Source of the DNA: an uncultured Stenotrophomonas sp.
GTDB lineage: Bacteria > Pseudomonadota > Gammaproteobacteria > Xanthomonadales > Xanthomonadaceae
DNA length: 47,672 nucleotides
Assembly: GCF_913778665.1 (NCBI RefSeq)
Contig: NZ_CAJYVQ010000013.1
Location: 1-47,672 of the forward strand
Direction of reading: 5' to 3'
In this document: piece by piece, positions 35,860-44,606 of the stretch
Numbering within the stretch: position 1 is the first letter of the stretch
Layout: every line of letters begins with the position of its first letter
Translations under genes and position numbers: made by a program
Notes under the pieces: generated by a model
Seen by the model: the letters and a program-made list of their open reading frames with translations, nothing else
What the model was told of the DNA's origin: nothing
Databases searched by the model: none

Positions 35860-36570
35860 TTACTCCCAGACGGTCATCTTGCGACCGCGCAGCACGATGT
35901 CGAAACGGTAGCCGAGTGCGAATTCGTTGGCGGTGTTCTCCCAGTCGAACGAGGACACCATGCGCTCGCGCGCCTTGGCATCGTCCACGCAGTTGTAGAT
36001 CGGATCGAACGCCAGCAGCGGATCATTCGGGAAATACATCTGCGTGACCAGGCGCTGGCCGATGCCATCACCATGCAGCGAGAAATGGATGTGCGCCGGG
36101 CGCCAGGCGTTGTAATGGTTGCGCCACGGGTACGCACCCGGCTTGATGGTGGTGAACCGGTAGCGGCCTTCGCTGTCGGTCAGCACCTGGCCGGTGCCCT
36201 TGAAGTTCGGGTCCAGCGGCGCATCGTGCTGGTCGCCCTTGTGCAGGTAGCGGCCGGCGGCGTTGCACTGCCACACCTCGACCACGGTGTTGCGCACCGG
36301 GCGGCCGTTCTCGTCGAGCACGCGGCCGCTGACGATGATGCGCTCGCCCTGCGGCTGGCCGGGAAAACCGGCAGTCAGGTCGGCGGCATGCTCGCCCAGG
36401 GTGATGCGGTTGATGCTCGGGCCGGTCACTTCCGAGAGCGTCACCGGGATGGCGATCGGGTCGGTACCCGGGCCACGCAGCGCGGTGGAGGCATACGGCA
36501 GGTGGATGCGCGGCGGCTGGCTGCCGGGGTACGGCTTGCGGTAGCCGCGCAGTTCGGTGGGATCGCTCAT
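35860..36570 (-). CDS. pcaH: Protocatechuate 3,4-dioxygenase beta subunit
   Basis: The iron-binding subunit. All four ferric ligands of the P. putida enzyme are in place: Tyr108 (GRYLHKGDQ), Tyr147 (GAYPWRN), His160 and His162 (RPAHIHFSLHG), with the same spacing (39 residues between the tyrosines, 13 and 15 to the histidines). Length is 236 residues. A strong GGAGT ribosome site precedes the ATG. It is the first cleavage enzyme for protocatechuate delivered by the transporter and periplasmic route. Confidence 0.96.
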   Translation of the reverse strand: MSDPTELRGYRKPYPGSQPPRIHLPYASTALRGPGTDPIAIPVTLSEVTGPSINRITLGEHAADLTAGFPGQPQGERIIVSGRVLDENGRPVRNTVVEVWQCNAAGRYLHKGDQHDAPLDPNFKGTGQVLTDSEGRYRFTTIKPGAYPWRNHYNAWRPAHIHFSLHGDGIGQRLVTQMYFPNDPLLAFDPIYNCVDDAKARERMVSSFDWENTANEFALGYRFDIVLRGRKMTVWE

Positions 36571-36639
36571 GGCGTACTCCTTTTGGCGAGCGGCCCGGGG
36601 GCCGCGGCTGTCTTGCAGATCATGGATACGGGGGAAGGC

Positions 36640-37854
36640 TCACACGCGTTCGATCGCCAGCGCCACGCCCTGCCCCACGCCGATGCACATCGTCGCCAGG
36701 CCACGGCGGCCACCGCTGGCTTCCAGCTGGCGCAGCAGGGTCAACGCCAGCCGCGCACCGCTCATGCCCAACGGATGGCCCAGGGCGATGGCACCACCAT
36801 TGGGGTTTACGTGCGCGGCATCGTCGGCCAGGCCGAGCTGGCGCATGCAGGCCAGGCCCTGCGAGGCGAACGCTTCATTCAGTTCGATGGCATCGAAATC
36901 GCTGATCGACAGGCCCAGCCGCGCCATCAGTTTCTGGCTGGCCGGCACCGGGCCCATCCCCATGATGGCCGGCTCGACGCCCGCGCTGGCGAAGCCGAGG
37001 ATGCGCGCGCGCGGGGTCAGCCCCAGCGCCTTCACTTGCGCGCCCGAAGCGAGCAGCAGCGCGGCGGCACCATCGTTGATGCCCGAAGCGTTGCCGGCGG
37101 TGACCGTGCCCGGCTGGCGGAACAGCGGCTTCAGCTTGGCCAGCGCCTCGGCGGTGGTGTCGCCGCGCGGGTGTTCATCGCGGTCGACGGTGATGGTCTC
37201 GCCGCGCTTGCGGCCCGGTACGTCCACCGCCACGATCTCGCCGTCGAAGAAGCCACGCGCCTGCGCAGCGGCGGTGCGCTGCTGGCTGCGCAGGGCGAAC
37301 GCATCCTGGTCCTCGCGGTTGATGCGGTAGCGCTCGGCCACGTTCTCGGCGGTCTGCCCCATGGTCTCCACGCCGTGCAGCTCACGCAGGCGCGGGTTGA
37401 TGAAGCGCCAGCCCATGGTGGTGTCTTCCATCTGCTGGTCGCGGGCGAATGGCGAAGTCGCCTTGCCCATCACGAACGGCGCGCGCGACATCGATTCAAC
37501 GCCACCGGCGATGGCCAGGCCGAGCTCGCCGGCGGCGATGCCACGGGCCACGGTGCCGATCGCATCCAGGCCCGACCCACACAGGCGGTTGATCGTGCTG
37601 CCCGGCACCGTCACCGGCAGGCCGGCCAGCAGCAGGCTCATGCGGGCGACGTTGCGGTTGTCTTCGCCGGCCTGGTTGGCGCAGCCCAGGTAGACATCGT
37701 CCACCAGCGCCGGGTCCAGCTGCGGATGGCGCGCCAGCAGCGCCTTCAGCGGGATCGCGCCGAGGTCGTCGGCGCGCACGCCGGACAGCGCGCCGCCGTA
37801 ACGGCCGATCGGGGTACGGACGCCATCGACGATGTAGGTCTCGTGCAGGCTCAT
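36640..37854 (-). CDS. pcaF: 3-oxoadipyl-CoA thiolase
   Basis: PcaF splits beta-ketoadipyl-CoA with CoA into succinyl-CoA and acetyl-CoA. The 404-residue thiolase has Cys92 in NRLCGSGLDAIG, NEAFA, the GGAIALGHPLGMSGARLA segment and the second catalytic Cys in MCIGVGQGVALAIERV. Length and the first residues (ETYIVDGVRTPIGRYGG) match PcaF. It directly follows pcaJ with almost no gap. Confidence 0.96.
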   Translation of the reverse strand: MSLHETYIVDGVRTPIGRYGGALSGVRADDLGAIPLKALLARHPQLDPALVDDVYLGCANQAGEDNRNVARMSLLLAGLPVTVPGSTINRLCGSGLDAIGTVARGIAAGELGLAIAGGVESMSRAPFVMGKATSPFARDQQMEDTTMGWRFINPRLRELHGVETMGQTAENVAERYRINREDQDAFALRSQQRTAAAQARGFFDGEIVAVDVPGRKRGETITVDRDEHPRGDTTAEALAKLKPLFRQPGTVTAGNASGINDGAAALLLASGAQVKALGLTPRARILGFASAGVEPAIMGMGPVPASQKLMARLGLSISDFDAIELNEAFASQGLACMRQLGLADDAAHVNPNGGAIALGHPLGMSGARLALTLLRQLEASGGRRGLATMCIGVGQGVALAIERV

Positions 37855-37855
37855 C

Positions 37856-38503
37856 TCAGGCTCCCTTGGCCAGTGCCAGCGGCAGGCCGGTCAGTTCACG
37901 CAGTTGTTCGATCTCCATGCCCTCGACCATTTCCAGCACGGTCGCGCCGTCGGCGCCGAGGTCGAACACCGCCACATCGGTATACACCCGCGACACGCAG
38001 CGCAGGCCGGTCAGCGGGTAGCTGCATTCGGCCACCAGCTTGCTCTCACCCTTCTTGGTGAACAGGTCCATCATCACGAAGACCTGCTTGGCACCGATGG
38101 CCAGGTCCATCGCGCCGCCCACGGCGGGAATCACGTCGGCCGAACCGGTGCTCCAGTTGGCCAGATCGCCGTGTTCCGACACCTGGAACGCGCCCAGCAC
38201 GCAGATGTCGAGGTGGCCGCCACGCATCATCGCGAACGAATCGGCATGGTGGAAGTAGCAGCCGCCGGTGAGCAGGGTGACCGGCTGCTTGCCGGCATTG
38301 ATCAGGTCCAGGTCCTCTTGGCCGGGGGCTGGCGCCGGGCCCATGCCGAGCAGGCCGTTCTCCGACTGCAGGAAGATCTCCTTGTCGGCCGGCAGGAAGT
38401 TCGCCACCGTGGTCGGCAGGCCGATGCCCAGGTTGACGTAGGCCCCTTCGGGAATGTCGCGCGCCACGCGCGCAGCCATCTGTTCGCGGCTGAGCTTGTT
38501 CAT
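37856..38503 (-). CDS. pcaJ: 3-oxoadipate CoA-transferase subunit B
   Basis: Subunit B of the CoA-transferase that moves CoA from succinyl-CoA to beta-ketoadipate. The 215-residue product carries the catalytic glutamate in SENGLLGMGP and the GGHLDICVLGAFQV and GSADVIPAVGGAMDLAIGAK segments. Its start overlaps pcaI by four bases, so the subunits are translationally coupled. Confidence 0.95.
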   Translation of the reverse strand: MNKLSREQMAARVARDIPEGAYVNLGIGLPTTVANFLPADKEIFLQSENGLLGMGPAPAPGQEDLDLINAGKQPVTLLTGGCYFHHADSFAMMRGGHLDICVLGAFQVSEHGDLANWSTGSADVIPAVGGAMDLAIGAKQVFVMMDLFTKKGESKLVAECSYPLTGLRCVSRVYTDVAVFDLGADGATVLEMVEGMEIEQLRELTGLPLALAKGA

Positions 38504-39180
38504 GCCTGCACTCCTTCTGCGGCCACCGGCACCACGCGCTGCACGAAGATGCCCGGGGTCACCACGGCCTCCGGGTCCAGTTCGCCCAGCGCCACCACCT
38601 CACGCACCTGCACGATGGCGCAGCGTGCGGCCATCGCCATCAGCGGGCCGAAGTTGCGCGCGGTCTTGCGGTAGACCAGATTGCCCCAACGGTCGCCGCG
38701 GTCGGCCTTGATCAGTGCGAAGTCGGCATGCAGCGGGTATTCGAGCACGTAGTGGCGGCCATCGATCTCGCGCGTTTCCTTGCCCTGCGCCAGCTCGGTG
38801 CCGTAGCCGGTAGGAGTGAAGATGGCGCCCAGGCCGGAGCCAGCGGCGTGGATGCGCGCGGCCAGATTGCCCTGCGGCACCAGCTCCAGTTCGATCTGGC
38901 CAGCGCGGTAGGCGGCATCGAAGTGCTGCGAATCGGCCTGGCGCGGGAACGAGCAGACGATGCGGCGCACGCGCTTGTGCTTGATCAGCGCAGCCAGGCC
39001 GGTATCGCCGTTGCCGGCATTGTTGTTGATGATCGCCAGTTCGCGCGCGCCCTGCGCGATCAGCGCATCGATCAGCTCATCGGGCATGCCGGCGGTACCA
39101 AAGCCACCGATCATCACGGTGGCGCCATCATGGATATCGGCCACCGCTGCTTCCACGCTGGCCACGGTCTTGTCGATCAC
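38500..39180 (-). CDS. pcaI: 3-oxoadipate CoA-transferase subunit A
   Basis: Subunit A of the CoA-transferase, 226 residues, with the CoA-binding motif MIGGFGTAGMPDELIDAL near residue 22 and the YPLHADFALIKADRGDRWGNL segment. It is the first gene of the pcaIJFHGBDC run; 130 bases upstream lies the best PcaR operator match of the window. The related acetoacetate/succinate CoA-transferases are alternatives by family, but the operon context decides. Confidence 0.94.
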   Translation of the reverse strand: MIDKTVASVEAAVADIHDGATVMIGGFGTAGMPDELIDALIAQGARELAIINNNAGNGDTGLAALIKHKRVRRIVCSFPRQADSQHFDAAYRAGQIELELVPQGNLAARIHAAGSGLGAIFTPTGYGTELAQGKETREIDGRHYVLEYPLHADFALIKADRGDRWGNLVYRKTARNFGPLMAMAARCAIVQVREVVALGELDPEAVVTPGIFVQRVVPVAAEGVQA

Positions 39181-39289
39181 TGCATTGCTCCTTGCCCCGT
39201 CTGCCGGCGGTCATCGCCGCCACGCTGCAGGGCCACTGCGAAGGGAAAACACGACCCGGACATGGTCGTCACGGCGCCCCGCCCGGTCA

Positions 39290-39324
39290 ATGCGATATTC
39301 GGCCCTTTTATTCGATAATCGCAC
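39290..39324 (-). promoter_or_regulatory. PcaR operator region upstream of pcaI
   Basis: ATTCGATAATCGCAC (39310-39324) matches 14 of 15 bases of the P. putida PcaR operator as I recall it. A weaker related site (39290-39304, ATGCGATATTCGGCC) lies 20 bases closer to pcaI, two helical turns away. The region is the only gap ahead of pcaI and should hold the promoter of the pca operon. Prediction. Confidence 0.75.
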
Positions 39325-39351
39325 ATTGAGTGAACTGCGCCGGCCATCGGT

Positions 39352-40671
39352 TCAAGGCCGGTTCTGGCCGACGCCCACGCGCAGGCCCAGGCACGCCCAC
39401 GCCGCCAGCAGCAGCGGCAGGGCGCACAGCACGTACAACGCCGGCGGCTGCCAGTGGCCATCGACCAGCACGCCCACAGTGAGCGGCGAGAGAATCGCGC
39501 CGATGCGGCCGATGCCGATGGCCCAGCCGAGGCCGGTGGCACGTACCTCGGCGGCGAACACCACCGGGGCCGCTGCATACAGTCCGGCCATCGCAGCGAA
39601 CAGGGCCGCGCCGATCACGAAGGCCAACGGGAAGGCCACGCCCAGCTGCGTGTTGAAGGCCGCAAAGCCCAGCATCGACACCATCGCCAGCAGCAGCGCA
39701 CCCGCGGTCAGCTTCGACAGCGACCAGCGCGAGGCCAGCCAGCCGAACAGGCTGCCGCCGACGATGCCGCCCAGGTTGAGCAGCACGCCGCCGGTGATGC
39801 CCTGCTGCGCCGACACGCCGGCCGACACCAGCAGCTTCGGCGTCCAGCTCAGCACGAAATAGAAGGCGAACATGTGCAGGAAGAAAGCCAGCGCAATCAG
39901 TAGCGCGACGCGGCGCAGGTCACCCACGAACAGCGCCGCATAGCCCTGGCGCTGGCCATTGCGTACCGGTGCCGGCGGCAGTGCCTGCCGTTCCGGCATG
40001 CGCATGCGCGACAGCAGCGCATTGAGTCGCGGCAGCGCATCGGCCGGGCGCCGCGCGACCAGGAAATCCAGCGATTCCGGCAAGCACTTCAGCACCAGCG
40101 GAATGCACAGCAGCGAGGCCGCCGCACCGATCAGGAACACGCTGTGCCAGGACGAGTGCTGCAGCATCCACGCCGCCAGCACGCCGCCGGCGGTGGCACC
40201 GATCGGATAGCCGGTGGCCTGCAGCGCGACCGCTGTGCTGCGCCACTTGGCGTTGGCGTACTCGGCGGTGATCACGCCGACACCGGCGAGCATGCCGCCG
40301 ATGCCGATGCCGGTGTAGGCGCGCAGCGCGCCCAGCTGCCAGGCGTTGGCGGCCAGCGCCGACAGCGCCATGCCGCTGGTGAGGATCAGCAGGCAGCAGA
40401 CGATCATCGGCCGCCGGCCCCAGCGATCCGCCAACGGCGCCAGCAGGAACGAACCCAGCGCCATGCCGACCAGCCCGGCACTGAGCATCAGCCCCAGCAC
40501 CTTGCCCGACAGTTCCCAGTCCGCCGACACATGCGGCGCAGTGAAGGCCATGACCATCACATCGAAGCCATCGAGCATGTTCAACAGCACGCAGATGGCG
40601 ATGGCGGTCCACTGGAAGGGGCTCATCCGTTCAACGACGAGCGGCGGTGCAGCGGCGGAGGCGTGGCTCAT
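39352..40671 (-). CDS. MFS aromatic acid transporter, AAHS family (PcaK-like)
   Basis: A 439-residue major-facilitator protein with twelve membrane helices. The LLNMLDGFDVMVMAFTAPHV segment in helix 1 (the D-G-F-D motif) and LAPLADRWGRRPM after helix 2 mark the aromatic acid:proton symporter family, of which PcaK (4-hydroxybenzoate/protocatechuate) is the best known. Position after the periplasmic quinate enzymes makes protocatechuate import its likely job; quinate or shikimate transport is possible. It is the last gene of the beta-helix/porin/dehydratase operon. Confidence 0.88.
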   Translation of the reverse strand: MSHASAAAPPLVVERMSPFQWTAIAICVLLNMLDGFDVMVMAFTAPHVSADWELSGKVLGLMLSAGLVGMALGSFLLAPLADRWGRRPMIVCCLLILTSGMALSALAANAWQLGALRAYTGIGIGGMLAGVGVITAEYANAKWRSTAVALQATGYPIGATAGGVLAAWMLQHSSWHSVFLIGAAASLLCIPLVLKCLPESLDFLVARRPADALPRLNALLSRMRMPERQALPPAPVRNGQRQGYAALFVGDLRRVALLIALAFFLHMFAFYFVLSWTPKLLVSAGVSAQQGITGGVLLNLGGIVGGSLFGWLASRWSLSKLTAGALLLAMVSMLGFAAFNTQLGVAFPLAFVIGAALFAAMAGLYAAAPVVFAAEVRATGLGWAIGIGRIGAILSPLTVGVLVDGHWQPPALYVLCALPLLLAAWACLGLRVGVGQNRP

Positions 40672-40724
40672 GGGGCGGTTTCCTGCAACAGCGTGGTGCG
40701 ATGGAACGTCCGGCGGGGAAGGTC

Positions 40725-41576
40725 TCAGCGACCGGCCTGGCTGGATGCATGGATGACCTGCAGGACGTCCTGCAGGCGATCGACCTCGACCTGACCCGGC
40801 GCCGATGGGGTGCCGATCATGCCGAAGGTCAAGGCCTGGCCGAAGGTTTCGCCCGCGAGCCGGGATACCACGCCGGTGCCGCCCATCGACATCGTCAGCA
40901 GCGGCTTGTCGCTCTGCTGGCGCACCTGCCAGGTGGCATCGAGCAGTGCCAGCACATCACCGGCATCCCGCGGCGTCACCGCGATCTTCAGCACGTCCGC
41001 GCCCAGTGACTGCTGCTTCAGCAGGCGCGCGACGATTTCCTCGCGCGGCGGCGTGGCATGGAAGTCATGGTTGGACATCACCACCTTGACGCCGGCTTTG
41101 TGCGCCTGTGCCACCAGCGACTGCACCACCTTTGGGTCGCGGAACATCTCCACGTCGATCAACTGGGCAACGCCACCGCGCAGCAGGGTGGCGTACAGCG
41201 CGCCGTAGTCGGCATCGCTGATCGGCTTGGCACCGCCTTCGGCCTTGGTGCGGAAAGTGACGATGACGGGCTTGCCGCCCAGCGTGCCCTGGATGCGCTT
41301 GCCCAACGCAACCAGGGCCTTGCCATCGGTGGCGATATCCAGGTAGTCGATGCGCCACTCGGCGATGTCGGTGGACTTGCTGTCGGCAATCGCAGCAGCC
41401 TGCCGCAGGGCGACCTCAGCGGTGGCGCCCGTGATCGGCACGATGGTGCGGGGGCTGCCCTCGCCGATGCGCAGCTGGCCGACCTGCAGCACCGCCGGCG
41501 GCGGTGCGGCCAGGGCCGGCAGGGGGGAGGCACTGAGCGCACCGGCGAGGACAACGGAAGCGAACGGGAACTTCAT
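40725..41576 (-). CDS. aroD: Periplasmic type I 3-dehydroquinate dehydratase (QuiB-type)
   Basis: A class I 3-dehydroquinate dehydratase with a signal peptide (MKFPFASVVLAGALSASP, cleaved after ALA near residue 23), so it should act in the periplasm. The catalytic set is intact: Glu73 and Arg75 (EWRID), Arg109, His170 (MSNHDF) and the Schiff-base Lys197 (DVLKIAVTP). The 283-residue form starts at 41576; an ATG at 41612 that overlaps the porin stop (TGATG) with AAGGTGA upstream is a credible alternative. Catabolic type I enzymes are known in quinate operons; the context fits conversion of 3-dehydroquinate to 3-dehydroshikimate. Confidence 0.92.
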   Translation of the reverse strand: MKFPFASVVLAGALSASPLPALAAPPPAVLQVGQLRIGEGSPRTIVPITGATAEVALRQAAAIADSKSTDIAEWRIDYLDIATDGKALVALGKRIQGTLGGKPVIVTFRTKAEGGAKPISDADYGALYATLLRGGVAQLIDVEMFRDPKVVQSLVAQAHKAGVKVVMSNHDFHATPPREEIVARLLKQQSLGADVLKIAVTPRDAGDVLALLDATWQVRQQSDKPLLTMSMGGTGVVSRLAGETFGQALTFGMIGTPSAPGQVEVDRLQDVLQVIHASSQAGR

Positions 41577-41611
41577 GGCATTCACCAGAGCGTAGATGGA
41601 GCGCGCGGCCA

Positions 41612-42913
41612 TCAGAAGATCACCTTGGCCTGGACACCGACGGCCCAGGCGTTGTCGGTACCGCTGTAATTGAACGTGCCCGGGTTGACGATGTACTGCA
41701 CGTCCGGGCGGATCATCAGCCACGGGTTCACCTGGACGCTGTAGGACAGTTCGAACAGTTCCTCGGCCTGGCTGAGGTTGTACAGCGGCGAATCGGTGGG
41801 CACGCCCCCGGCCATCAGCGTGGCCCGGCGCGCATTGACCAGGCGGTTGTTGATGTCGGCGCCGACGTAGCCCAGCGCGATGCTGTCCTGCGGGCGCGAG
41901 CCGATGCCTTCGTAGACACCACCCAGCGCATACCAGCGCTTGATCTGCGCGGTATCGCTGTCGGACACCATGTACTGCGCGAACGCAGTCAGGCCGCGGC
42001 TCGGGTCGGCCGACTCCTGGGTCAGGCGCTGCTCGGCCAGCACGTAGGCGCCGTGGCGGCCGGTGGTCGGCGAGGTATCCAGGCCGCGCTTGTCCACGCG
42101 CGAGGTGTCGTAGTAACCGCCGAACTTGTAGACGCCGGCGTAACGGCTGCCCTTGGCCGGGGTCCAGGTCACTTCCACCGGGAACAGCGAACCGGTGGTG
42201 CCCGAGACGAACGGACGGAACGCGTTGCGCTCGATGTTGCCGCCCAGGTTCGGGTTGACCTGGAACCAGCCGGTGCGCACATTCACCGCCGGGCTGATCT
42301 GCTGCGCGAACTCGCCGCCCCAGCGCGCCATCGGGTAGTTGTACCAGCCGCTGTTGCCGGACATCGCCAGCGGGTGCGCGCAGAAGGCGGCGTTGACGAA
42401 ATGGGTCAGCAGGCTGTGCAGGCCGAACTGGTTGCCCATCGCGTAGTAGCCCAGCTTGTAGTACGACTGGCCTGCGTTGAAGGTCTGGTCGTAGCTCAGC
42501 TCGGTCAGGCGCGTGTACTGGCCGCCGTACGCTTCCTGGATCGGGAAGCGGTTGCCGACGAAGTCCACCGAGGTGCTGCGGCCGCGACGGTCGTTGAGGG
42601 TGAAGTGGAACGCACCGCCGTCCCAGCCGGCCAGCTTGCCCATGTCCAGGTCCATGCCCACGCGGACCTGCTGTGCATAGCGCGCGCCGGTCTCGCCGTA
42701 GCCACCCTCGACCACGCCCATGGCCTCGCCCACGTAATCGCCGCGGAAGGCGATGCCGCGCTCGTACAGGTCGGTGCGGGTGCCGCCCCAGTCGCCGGTG
42801 AGCGTCTTGCCTTCATAGCGGTTGCTGGACTGCGCGCTGGCCAGGACCGGCAGCAGCGCAGTAACGAGGATGCCCAGGGACAGGCCCGGTGATGGGGATT
42901 TCGCAGGATTCAT
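41612..42913 (-). CDS. OprB-family outer membrane porin (QuiX-like)
   Basis: A 433-residue carbohydrate-selective porin homologue: signal peptide ending ASA (about 27), LTGDWGGTRTDLYERGIAF near residue 39 (the OprB opening), then many amphipathic beta strands and a C-terminal aromatic residue (AKVIF) for BAM recognition. In Acinetobacter the quinate cluster includes an OprB-like porin, QuiX, so this is the likely outer-membrane entry for quinate or shikimate. The next gene, aroD, may be translationally coupled through the TGATG overlap. Confidence 0.92.
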   Translation of the reverse strand: MNPAKSPSPGLSLGILVTALLPVLASAQSSNRYEGKTLTGDWGGTRTDLYERGIAFRGDYVGEAMGVVEGGYGETGARYAQQVRVGMDLDMGKLAGWDGGAFHFTLNDRRGRSTSVDFVGNRFPIQEAYGGQYTRLTELSYDQTFNAGQSYYKLGYYAMGNQFGLHSLLTHFVNAAFCAHPLAMSGNSGWYNYPMARWGGEFAQQISPAVNVRTGWFQVNPNLGGNIERNAFRPFVSGTTGSLFPVEVTWTPAKGSRYAGVYKFGGYYDTSRVDKRGLDTSPTTGRHGAYVLAEQRLTQESADPSRGLTAFAQYMVSDSDTAQIKRWYALGGVYEGIGSRPQDSIALGYVGADINNRLVNARRATLMAGGVPTDSPLYNLSQAEELFELSYSVQVNPWLMIRPDVQYIVNPGTFNYSGTDNAWAVGVQAKVIF

Positions 42914-42935
42914 GGTCGCGGTCTCGTGGAGGTGA

Positions 42936-44447
42936 TCAGCGCAGCGACAGCGGCGCGCTCAGCGGGGAGGTAGCGCCCTGCGCCGAGGTGACCGTGGCGG
43001 TCAGGCTGCCGGCAGCGGCAGCATCTGCCCCGGCACCGAGCGCGAAGGTGAAGCTGCCCTGCCCCTGCGCATCGGTGCGGGCCTCGACGCTGCCCAGCAC
43101 CCGCTCGGCCTCGCTGCCACTGGCTGCGCGGTTGCCGAACACTTCCACCTGGTAGCGGCTGTCGGGCACGCCCTGGAAACGGCCGGTCAGCTGGCGCTGC
43201 GCGCCCTTTCCCTGCACGGCGGTCAGCTGCGGCGCTGCCTGGCCCAGGTTCGGCGGCGGCTGACAGTCGGCCTGGCCGGCAGTGGTGCAGATGCGTGCAC
43301 GCTTGGACGGATCGTTGTCGACGCCGCGGCCCCGCGAGCCGACGAAGCTGGCGTGTTCCAGGCCCGGCACGCCGAATACGATGGCGCCGCGCGGCTGGCC
43401 CTTCACGCACGCGCCGCCAGCTTCGCAGCGCTCGATCGGCAGGCCGTTGCCGAAGATCCGGTTGGCGGTGAAGCGGTTCGGCGCACTGACCGGCTGCGGG
43501 CGCACGCCGATGCCGATGCCATTGCCGGTGATGGTGTTGCCATCGACCACGTTGCCGCTGCCGGTGATGCTGAGCCCGATCGAATTGCCGGTGAAGGTGT
43601 TGGCAGCGATGTAGTTGCGGTTGCCCCAGTTGATCTGCAGGCCATCGGAATAATCGACGAAGCGGTTGCGGACCACGCTGTTGTCGTTGCCCCACAGGAT
43701 CTCGATGCCCTGCGAGGGTTCCGGATTGGCGCGGGTGGACTGGAACAGGTTGTCGGCCACCAGGTTCCAGGCCGCGCCGCGGGTCAGCTCCAGGCCATCG
43801 CCGTTGTCCAGGAACACGTTGCGCACGATGCGGTTGTGCACGGTGGTGGTAGCGGTGGACTGGCCCTTGCCGTCGTCGCCGGTGAGCATGATGCCGGCAC
43901 CGCCCTTGTTGGCGACGATGCGGTTGTCATGGATCTCGTTGCGGCTGGAACGGTTGACCAGCACGCCGATGCAGAAGTTGCGGATCTCCAGGCCGGCCAG
44001 CTCCACACCCTGCGTATCGCGCAGGACCAGGCCCGGCAGCGTGGTGGTGCGCACGTTGGTGCCGGACTGTCCCGGCTCTGCGCCCGGGCAGGCATCGGTG
44101 CCGGTGCCGGTGACATAGGCCGAGCCGTCGATGGCGACGTACTGGCCATCGCGTGCCCACGACGTGCCGATGATCTGCACCGGGCCCTTGATGTCCGGCA
44201 GCGGCGAAGCGGGCTTGATCACATACGGCGCGTCGCCCACCGCAGCGATTTCAATGCGGTAGCGGCCCGGCTGCGTGTTGGCGGTGTTGATGGCCCAGCG
44301 CAGCGAGCCGGCGTTGCTGTCGTCGGCGTAGCGATCAACACGCAGCACCTGCAGCGCGTCGCGCGGAGGTTCGGCCTGGTAGGCCAGCGCCAGCGACGGC
44401 AGCAAGGCAAGCAGGGACAGGGAAACAACGGACAGACGACGGCGCAT
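42936..44447 (-). CDS. Exported right-handed beta-helix protein, probable 3-dehydroshikimate dehydratase (QuiC-like)
   Basis: A 503-residue exported protein: signal peptide (core about 6-20, ALA before YQAEPP), a DDSNAGSLRWAINTANTQPG opening typical of beta-helix proteins, then a ladder of Asn-rich parallel beta-helix repeats (RNEIHDNRIVANKGGAG, NDNSVVRNRFVDYSDG, NRNYIAANTFTGNSIG, SGNVVDGNTITGNGIG) and a C-terminal Ig-like domain of about 110 residues. The start at 44447 follows GGAG at seven bases. It begins the porin/dehydratase/transporter operon. The pathway otherwise lacks 3-dehydroshikimate dehydratase, and this gene holds that slot. I recall that Acinetobacter QuiC shows a similar fold, which I could not check. 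Fold confident, enzyme role inferred. Confidence 0.75.
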   Translation of the reverse strand: MRRRLSVVSLSLLALLPSLALAYQAEPPRDALQVLRVDRYADDSNAGSLRWAINTANTQPGRYRIEIAAVGDAPYVIKPASPLPDIKGPVQIIGTSWARDGQYVAIDGSAYVTGTGTDACPGAEPGQSGTNVRTTTLPGLVLRDTQGVELAGLEIRNFCIGVLVNRSSRNEIHDNRIVANKGGAGIMLTGDDGKGQSTATTTVHNRIVRNVFLDNGDGLELTRGAAWNLVADNLFQSTRANPEPSQGIEILWGNDNSVVRNRFVDYSDGLQINWGNRNYIAANTFTGNSIGLSITGSGNVVDGNTITGNGIGIGVRPQPVSAPNRFTANRIFGNGLPIERCEAGGACVKGQPRGAIVFGVPGLEHASFVGSRGRGVDNDPSKRARICTTAGQADCQPPPNLGQAAPQLTAVQGKGAQRQLTGRFQGVPDSRYQVEVFGNRAASGSEAERVLGSVEARTDAQGQGSFTFALGAGADAAAAGSLTATVTSAQGATSPLSAPLSLR

Positions 44448-44576
44448 GCGATCACTCCGCACAGAAGATGGGAAATCCGGCGGTCTTCCCCTGCACCTGG
44501 CTTCAGCACCGCACCGGCTGCTGCCCTCGCCCCGCCAGGGGTGGATCGCTTGGACTGCTATGAAACTGCGGAAGTG

Positions 44577-44606
44577 AAATTAGATTTATCGCACTGCACC
44601 ATTCAA
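44577..44606 (-). promoter_or_regulatory. Candidate sigma-70 promoter of the beta-helix/porin/aroD/MFS operon
   Basis: On the minus strand TTGAAT (44606-44601) and TAATTT (44582-44577) are 18 bases apart, about 130 bases before the first ATG. A PcaR-like half site (ATCGCAC, 44588-44594) lies in the spacer and fuller sites lie just upstream. Prediction only. Confidence 0.45.
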
